Of a DNA stretch of 64,000 nt, positions 58,951 to 64,000 are shown piece after piece; within the stretch, counting starts at the first letter, position 1, and every line of letters starts with the position of its first letter. The stretch covers positions 400,758-464,757 of the forward strand of contig NZ_VLPS01000005.1 of assembly GCF_007570865.1 (NCBI RefSeq), read 5' to 3'. The position numbers and the translations under genes are program-made. This DNA is from Atlantibacter subterraneus. GTDB taxonomy: Bacteria; Pseudomonadota; Gammaproteobacteria; Enterobacterales; Enterobacteriaceae. A model generated the notes under the pieces. It worked only from the letters and a program-made list of their open reading frames with translations. It was not told where the DNA came from and searched no databases.

Positions 58951-59171
58951 TGCATTCAAACGGTGCAACTTTTTTCCTCGTCCTTTCATTTGTTATTTAA
59001 TCGCACCCTGACGAAAATAAAATTTCTGAAATATCTCACATTTCTTTATTTATTTTTTCAACACTAAATTCGATCTCGTGATTTATCTCACACCGCTGTT
59101 TATTCCTTACCCTGCCAATATTAACCTGAGAAATTAATTAGTTACTTTGCTGGCCTGGCAATTAATTATTT

Positions 59172-59307
59172 TGCTCCAAAATGTGGCGCAGGTTGTAATT
59201 TCGCACCATTGACGAGCATTGCGTTTTACGTTTCCTGTCTACACTTCGCTTACTGCATCGAAATAAACGCGTAATCCCTCCGATGCAAAACTGGCACTCC
59301 CTTTGCT
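59172..59307 (+). promoter_or_regulatory. Sigma-54 promoter of yhdWXYZ with NtrC-like upstream sites
   Basis: TGGCAC-N5-TTGCT at 59292-59307 is a near-perfect -24/-12 element, with GG and GC exactly 12 bases apart. Upstream, CGCACCA-N3-ACGAGCA (59202-59218) has the 17-bp spacing of an NtrC site, and TGCTCCA-N5-TGGCGCA (59172-59190) is an imperfect inverted repeat of NtrC-like halves with a 2-bp longer spacer. This fits nitrogen-limitation control of the amino-acid transporter, known for the E. coli operon. The rest of 58951-59171 is AT-rich and empty. Confidence 0.8.
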
Positions 59308-59395
59308 TTAACGTTTATGGCTGTTGCCACAGACAGGTAATTAGCGTGCCTACGGGCCGCCAATATAACGATAATTTCGCCACACAGGATGCACT

Positions 59396-60421
59396 ATGAA
59401 GAAGATGATTATTGCCACGCTTGCCGCGGCAGGCGCACTGATGGCTGTTGCAAATCAGGCACATGCAGGCGCGACATTTGACGCAGTAAAAAAGAAGGGT
59501 TTTGTTCAATGCGGGATTAGTGATGGCTTACCGGGATTTTCTTATGCGGATGCGGACGGTAAATTCAGCGGTATTGACGTTGATGTCTGCCGTGGCGTCG
59601 CTGCCGCCGTGTTTGGCGATGCAACAAAAGTAAAATACACCCCGTTAACGGCGAAAGAACGCTTTACCGCGCTGCAGTCTGGCGAAGTGGATTTATTATC
59701 CCGCAATACCACCTGGACATCTTCTCGCGATACCGGCATGGGCATGGCCTTCACCGGCGTGACCTATTATGACGGTATCGGCTTCCTGACCCATAACAAA
59801 GCGGGCCTGAAAAGCGCCAAAGAACTGGATGGCGCAACGGTTTGTATTCAGGCGGGCACCGATACTGAGTTAAACGTGGCGGATTATTTCAAAGCCAATA
59901 ACATGAAATACACGCCAGTGACCTTTGACCGCTCCGACGAATCGGCAAAAGCGCTGGAATCTGGCCGTTGCGATACCCTCGCCTCTGACCAGTCTCAGCT
60001 TTATGCCCTGCGTATTAAACTCAGCAACCCCGATGAATTTATCGTTCTGCCGGAAGTGATCTCGAAAGAGCCGCTGGGCCCGGTGGTGCGTCGTGGCGAC
60101 GATGAATGGTTCTCCGTGGTGCGCTGGACGCTGTTCGCTATGCTCAACGCGGAAGAGATGGGCGTCACGTCTAAAAACGTCGATGAGAAAGCCGCTAATC
60201 CTGCCACGCCGGACATGGGCCACTTGCTGGGCAAAGAGGGCGACTACGGCAAAGATCTGAAGCTGGATAACAAATGGGCTTACAACATCGTTAAGCAGGT
60301 CGGTAACTATGCCGAAGTGTTTGAACGTAATGTGGGTTCTGAAAGCCCGCTGAAAATCAAACGCGGTCAGAACAACCTCTGGAACAACGGCGGTATTCAG
60401 TACGCTCCGCCAGTTCGTTAA
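59396..60421 (+). CDS. yhdW: Amino-acid ABC transporter, periplasmic binding protein YhdW (AapJ-like)
   Basis: 341-residue solute-binding protein for a broad-range L-amino-acid importer. Signal peptide about 1-24 (ANQAHA, then GATFD). Family 3 SBP features include VKKKGFVQCGISDGLPGFSY and SGIDVDVCRGVAAAVFGD, with the ligand loop LLSRNTTWTSSRD. The gene is intact, whereas the K-12 copy is often annotated as a pseudogene. It is the first gene of yhdWXYZ. Confidence 0.95.
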   Translation: MKKMIIATLAAAGALMAVANQAHAGATFDAVKKKGFVQCGISDGLPGFSYADADGKFSGIDVDVCRGVAAAVFGDATKVKYTPLTAKERFTALQSGEVDLLSRNTTWTSSRDTGMGMAFTGVTYYDGIGFLTHNKAGLKSAKELDGATVCIQAGTDTELNVADYFKANNMKYTPVTFDRSDESAKALESGRCDTLASDQSQLYALRIKLSNPDEFIVLPEVISKEPLGPVVRRGDDEWFSVVRWTLFAMLNAEEMGVTSKNVDEKAANPATPDMGHLLGKEGDYGKDLKLDNKWAYNIVKQVGNYAEVFERNVGSESPLKIKRGQNNLWNNGGIQYAPPVR

Positions 60422-60494
60422 TTACGTACGCTGTTGTAACGGGCGCTGTGGTTTCACCGCGCCCAGACCAGAGTTATGTTACTGAGGTTCACAT

Positions 60495-61676
60495 ATGCCC
60501 CATCGCCGCCCAAACGCAAAAGGAGAACTCTCCTTTTCCAATCCCGCGGTTCGTGCCTGGCTGTTTCAAATACTGGCAATCGCCGCCGTCATTGGTATTG
60601 CGGTTTACCTGATCCACAACACTATCGTAAACCTTAGCAGTCGTGGTATTACGTCAGGGTTCGCTTTTCTCGATCGCGGCGCCGGTTTTGGCATAGTCCA
60701 GCATTTGATTGATTATCAGCAAGGAGACACCTATGGCCGGGTGTTTCTCGTCGGTCTGCTTAATACCCTGTTAGTTTCCGCGCTGTGTATCGTCTTTGCG
60801 TCGTTTCTTGGCTTTTTTCTGGGGCTGGCACGCCTGTCCGACAACTGGCTGTTGCGCAAGCTCTCGACCATCTACATCGAAACCTTCCGCAATATTCCGC
60901 CGCTATTGCAGATTTTCTTCTGGTATTTTGCCGTGCTGCGCAATTTGCCGGGCCCGCGCCAGGCGGTCAACGCCTTTGATTTGGCCTTTCTCAGCAACCG
61001 TGGACTCTATATTCCATCTCCAGCGTTAGGCGAAGGCGCGCTGGAATTTGTGCTCGCCGTCATGGCAGCGCTGGCGATCTCGGCGGGCCTGTTTCGGTTC
61101 AACAAAAATCACCAAATCAAAACCGGCCAGCTGCGGCGCACCTGGCCGGTGGCGTTAATACTGCTTATCGCGCTGCCGTTAGCGGCTCACTGGACGTTTG
61201 GTGCCGCGTTACATTGGGATGTGCCCGAACTGCGCGGCTTCAACTTCCGGGGAGGAATGGCGTTGATCCCTGAACTGGCTGCCCTGACGCTCGCGCTCTC
61301 GGTGTATACCTCAGCGTTTATCGCCGAGATCATTCGCGCCGGGATCCAGTCTGTTCCTCACGGCCAGCACGAAGCGGCACGTTCTCTGGGTTTGCCGAAC
61401 CCGGTGACGCTGCGCCAGGTGATCATTCCTCAGGCCATGCGCGTGATTATTCCGCCGTTGACCAGCCAGTATCTCAATATCGTTAAAAACTCCTCACTGG
61501 CGGCGGCGATTGGCTATCCGGATATGGTGTCGCTGTTCGCGGGCACCGTGTTGAACCAAACCGGCCAGGCGATTGAGACCATCGCTATCACGATGTCGGT
61601 CTATCTGATTATCAGCCTGACAATTTCACTGCTGATGAACCTCTATAACCGGCACATTGCCCTGGTTGAGCGCTAA
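60495..61676 (+). CDS. yhdX: Amino-acid ABC transporter permease YhdX (AapQ-like)
   Basis: 393-residue inner-membrane permease of the HisMQ family. The EAA loop EAARSLGLPNPVTLRQVIIPQAMRV (about 297-321, read in parts) contacts the ATPase YhdZ. A long N-terminal part (about 1-85) and an inserted loop distinguish the large AapQ type from short HisQ. Followed by yhdY after 10 bp. Confidence 0.95.
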   Translation: MPHRRPNAKGELSFSNPAVRAWLFQILAIAAVIGIAVYLIHNTIVNLSSRGITSGFAFLDRGAGFGIVQHLIDYQQGDTYGRVFLVGLLNTLLVSALCIVFASFLGFFLGLARLSDNWLLRKLSTIYIETFRNIPPLLQIFFWYFAVLRNLPGPRQAVNAFDLAFLSNRGLYIPSPALGEGALEFVLAVMAALAISAGLFRFNKNHQIKTGQLRRTWPVALILLIALPLAAHWTFGAALHWDVPELRGFNFRGGMALIPELAALTLALSVYTSAFIAEIIRAGIQSVPHGQHEAARSLGLPNPVTLRQVIIPQAMRVIIPPLTSQYLNIVKNSSLAAAIGYPDMVSLFAGTVLNQTGQAIETIAITMSVYLIISLTISLLMNLYNRHIALVER

Positions 61677-61686
61677 AGGAGTCATG

Positions 61687-62790
61687 ATGAGCAAAGTACT
61701 CATGAGCCCTACCCCGCGCGTTGCCGCTACCGGCTCAGGACGCATGTGGGTGTGGGTTCGCAAAAATCTGTTTTCCAGCTGGTTTAACAGCCTGCTGACG
61801 CTGTTTTGTTTGTGGATGATGTGGGAGCTGATCCCGCCGCTGCTCAACTGGGCGCTGTTTCAGGCTAACTGGGCAGGTGAAACACGGGCGGATTGCACGA
61901 AGGAAGGCGCATGCTGGGTATTTATCCACGCCCGATTTGGCCAGTTTATGTATGGGCTTTATCCGCACGATCAGCGCTGGCGAATTAATCTGGCACTTAT
62001 CCTTACGCTAATTTCCATCGCGCCGATGTTCTGGAAAGGCATGCCGCAACGTGGGAAATACATCGCCGCATGGGCAGTGGTGTACCCGATTGTGGTTTGG
62101 TTTCTGATGTATGGCGGTTTCTTTGGTCTGGAACGGGTAGAGACCCGCCAATGGGGCGGACTAACGCTGACGCTGATCATTGCCGCGGTAGGAATTGCGG
62201 GCGCGTTGCCGCTGGGTATTCTGCTGGCGTTAGGACGCCGGTCGACCATGCCAGTGGTGCGCATCCTGTCAGTGATTTTTATTGAGTTCTGGCGCGGCGT
62301 ACCCTTGATTACCGTGTTGTTTATGTCCTCTGTGATGCTGCCGCTGTTTATGGCGGAAGGTACCAGTATCGATAAATTGATCAGGGCGCTGGTTGGGGTG
62401 ATTCTTTTCCAGTCGGCCTATGTCGCAGAAGTGGTGCGCGGCGGTTTACAGGCACTGCCGAAAGGGCAGTACGAGGCTGCAGAATCTCTCGCTTTAGGTT
62501 ACTGGAAAACCCAGGGCCTGGTCATTCTCCCTCAGGCGTTGAAAATGGTGATCCCCGGCCTGGTTAATACCATTATCGCCCTGTTTAAAGACACCAGTCT
62601 GGTGATCATTATTGGACTGTTTGATCTCTTCAGCAGCGTACAGCAGGCAACGGTCGACCCCGCGTGGTTAGGCATGTCGACCGAAGGCTACGTTTTTGCC
62701 GCCATGATCTACTGGATCTTTTGTTTCAGCATGTCGCGCTATAGCCAGCACCTTGAGCAGCGCTTTAACACCGGGCGTACACCGCACTAA
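61687..62790 (+). CDS. yhdY: Amino-acid ABC transporter permease YhdY (AapM-like)
   Basis: 367-residue permease, partner of YhdX. EAA loop [14 protein letters not shown] then VILPQALK is visible in the C-terminal third. ATG 61687 is chosen because AAGGAG lies five bases upstream and the length then equals E. coli; ATG 61684 is too close to that site. Confidence 0.95.
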   Translation: MSKVLMSPTPRVAATGSGRMWVWVRKNLFSSWFNSLLTLFCLWMMWELIPPLLNWALFQANWAGETRADCTKEGACWVFIHARFGQFMYGLYPHDQRWRINLALILTLISIAPMFWKGMPQRGKYIAAWAVVYPIVVWFLMYGGFFGLERVETRQWGGLTLTLIIAAVGIAGALPLGILLALGRRSTMPVVRILSVIFIEFWRGVPLITVLFMSSVMLPLFMAEGTSIDKLIRALVGVILFQSAYVAEVVRGGLQALPKGQYEAAESLALGYWKTQGLVILPQALKMVIPGLVNTIIALFKDTSLVIIIGLFDLFSSVQQATVDPAWLGMSTEGYVFAAMIYWIFCFSMSRYSQHLEQRFNTGRTPH

Positions 62791-62798
62791 GGAATCCC

Positions 62799-63557
62799 AT
62801 GAGTAATATAACGATGCAACCTGCCGACGCGATGATAACGCTCGAAAATGTGAATAAATGGTATGGGCAGTTTCATGTCCTGAAAGACATCAATCTGAAG
62901 GTAAAACAGGGCGAACGGATTGTGCTTTGCGGGCCGTCAGGCTCCGGTAAGTCCACAACGATCCGCTGTATTAACCATCTTGAAGAGCATCAACAGGGCC
63001 GTATTGTGGTGGATGGCATCGAGCTTAACGACGATCTGCGTAATATTGAGCGGGTGCGCACGGAAGTCGGAATGGTGTTCCAGCACTTTAATTTATTCCC
63101 GCATTTAACCGTACTGCAAAACTGCACGCTGGCCCCTGTCTGGGTACGCAAACTGCCGAAGAAAGAAGCCGAGGCGTTGGCCATGCATTATCTTGAGCGG
63201 GTGCGTATCGCCGAGCATGCGCATAAGTTTCCCGGCCAAATCTCCGGTGGGCAGCAGCAGCGTGTGGCGATTGCCCGGTCACTGTGCATGAAGCCTAAAA
63301 TTATGCTGTTCGACGAACCGACATCGGCACTCGATCCGGAAATGGTAAAAGAAGTGCTGGATACCATGATCGGGCTGGCTCAGTCCGGGATGACGATGCT
63401 TTGCGTAACGCATGAAATGGGGTTTGCCCGAACGGTGGCCGACAGGGTGATCTTTATGGATCGCGGTGAGATTGTTGAGCAGGCACCGCCGGACGAGTTC
63501 TTTGCTAATCCGAAATCAGAGCGTACACGCGCATTTTTGTCGCAGGTGATTCACTAA
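62799..63557 (+). CDS. yhdZ: Amino-acid ABC transporter ATPase YhdZ (AapP-like)
   Basis: 252-residue ATPase. Walker [10 protein letters not shown] (about 47-55), signature [14 protein letters not shown], Walker [13 protein letters not shown] and the H-loop CVTHEM are all present. It energises YhdXY. Last gene of the operon, 8 bp after yhdY. Confidence 0.97.
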   Translation: MSNITMQPADAMITLENVNKWYGQFHVLKDINLKVKQGERIVLCGPSGSGKSTTIRCINHLEEHQQGRIVVDGIELNDDLRNIERVRTEVGMVFQHFNLFPHLTVLQNCTLAPVWVRKLPKKEAEALAMHYLERVRIAEHAHKFPGQISGGQQQRVAIARSLCMKPKIMLFDEPTSALDPEMVKEVLDTMIGLAQSGMTMLCVTHEMGFARTVADRVIFMDRGEIVEQAPPDEFFANPKSERTRAFLSQVIH

Positions 63558-63566
63558 TAACGTAAG

Positions 63567-63590
63567 GCCAGTCTGTTGACTGGCTTTTTT
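63567..63590 (+). terminator. Rho-independent terminator of yhdWXYZ
   Basis: GCCAGTC (63567-63573) pairs with GACTGGC (63578-63584), 4-nt loop, then six Ts. Confidence 0.93.
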
Positions 63591-63611
63591 ATACAGGTAG
63601 TGAAAAAGCAA

Positions 63612-63639
63612 AAAGCCCTGCACTTATGTGCAGGGCTTT
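63612..63639 (-). terminator. rRNA operon terminator
   Basis: Perfect 12-bp stem AAAGCCCTGCAC (63612-63623) with GTGCAGGGCTTT (63628-63639); on the minus strand a T-rich stretch follows. Lies 7 bp past the last 5S gene. Confidence 0.93.
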
Positions 63640-63646
63640 CTATTTG

Positions 63647-63766
63647 ATGCCTGGCAGTTCCCTACTCTCGCATGGGGAGACCCCACACTACCATCGGCGC
63701 TACGGCGTTTCACTTCTGAGTTCGGCATGGGGTCAGGTGGGACCACCGCGCTCTTGCCGCCAGGCA
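63647..63766 (-). rRNA. rrfF: 5S ribosomal RNA (distal copy)
   Basis: 120-nt 5S rRNA on the minus strand, from TGCCTGGCGGC at 63766 to GCCAGGCAT at 63647. Last product of an rrnD-like operon. The helix I region reads GGCGGCAAGAGCGCGG, differing from the GGCGGCCGTAGCGCGG of K-12. Confidence 0.97.
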
Positions 63767-63802
63767 AATTCTTTTTAAATGCCGAACATTACCGTTAAAA
63801 AC

Positions 63803-63878
63803 TGGTGCTGATACCCAGAGTCGAACTGGGGACCTCACCCTTACCAAGGGTGCGCTCTACCAACTGAGCCATATCAGC
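63803..63878 (-). tRNA. thrV: tRNA-Thr(GGT)
   Basis: 76-nt tRNA with 3' CCA encoded; acceptor stem GCTGATA/TATCAGC, anticodon GGT at 63843-63845 in a CCTTGGTAAGG anticodon arm, and a GTTCGAC T-loop. It lies between two 5S genes, as in K-12 rrnD. Confidence 0.97.
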
Positions 63879-63890
63879 ACACTTAATTTG

Positions 63891-64000
63891 ATGCCTGGCA
63901 GTTCCCTACTCTCGCATGGGGAGACCCCACACTACCATCGGCGCTACGGCGTTTCACTTCTGAGTTCGGCATGGGGTCAGGTGGGACCACCGCGCTCTTG
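63891..64000 (-). rRNA. rrfD: 5S ribosomal RNA (proximal copy, cut by window edge)
   Basis: 110 of 120 nt of a 5S rRNA gene on the minus strand; the 5' ten bases lie outside the window. The visible part is identical to the distal copy. Confidence 0.95.

Overview
The window is chromosomal DNA from a member of the Enterobacteriaceae. Nearly every protein reads as a close homologue of an Escherichia coli K-12 protein of the same length. The moderately high GC, the extra alpha-carbonic anhydrase between prmA and dusB, and the msrPQ pair beside acuI point to the Klebsiella/Enterobacter/Kosakonia/Raoultella side of the family rather than to Escherichia. I cannot fix the genus from sequence alone. 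There is no phage, plasmid, insertion sequence, integron or CRISPR array.

Layout. (1) 1-3733: the 3' end of treC, then nrdD-nrdG (anaerobic ribonucleotide reductase and its activase) behind an NrdR/FNR-type promoter. (2) 3767-11268: a nine-gene minus-strand operon inserted between nrdG and cybC, which I recall as adjacent in K-12. It encodes a free-standing PRD protein, a glycine-rich SFCGS protein, DUF4312, two membrane proteins (DUF4311, DUF4310), an amidohydrolase, a DgaE-type PLP ammonia-lyase, a KDGP aldolase and a BglG/MtlR-type activator with PRD, EIIB and EIIA domains. This matches the poorly characterised conserved cluster known from Enterococcus faecalis (EF_0829-EF_0839) and Aeromonas, and is the best candidate here for an undescribed system. 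(3) 11489-13942: cybC, pmbA (tldE), yjgA (darP). (4) 13964-13998: a bidirectional terminator. It marks the join between a block that in K-12 sits near 96 min and one that sits near 72-73 min. (5) 13996-63557: a housekeeping block in K-12 order: sspBA, rpsI-rplM, zapE, zapG, degQ-degS, mdh, argR, yhcN (here in tandem), yhcO, aaeBAX/aaeR, tldD-yhdP-rng-yhdE-mreDCB, csrD, acuI, aroQ-accB-accC, yhdT-panF-prmA, dusB-fis, acrS/acrEF, yhdV and yhdWXYZ. Additions relative to K-12 are an aldehyde dehydrogenase (24.2-25.6 kb), msrPQ (43.6-45.2 kb) and cah (50.5-51.3 kb). (6) 63612-64000: the distal end of an rRNA operon on the minus strand, with two 5S genes flanking tRNA-Thr(GGT), like K-12 rrnD.

How the genes work together. 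The 3.8-11.3 kb operon looks like a self-contained route for importing an acylated, probably amino, sugar acid. Predicted steps are deacylation by the amidohydrolase, loss of ammonia through the DgaE-type lyase to give KDPG, and cleavage to pyruvate and glyceraldehyde-3-phosphate. Control would come from PTS-phosphorylated PRD proteins. Its transporter lacks a recognisable standard EIIA-EIIB-EIIC set. Elsewhere the genes form well-known units: cell shape and envelope (mreBCD, yhdP), proteolysis and envelope stress (degQ, degS, sspAB, tldD/pmbA), fatty-acid initiation (accBC), growth-rate control (dusB-fis), drug and weak-acid efflux (acrEF, aaeAB), and nitrogen-scavenging amino-acid uptake (yhdWXYZ behind a sigma-54 promoter).
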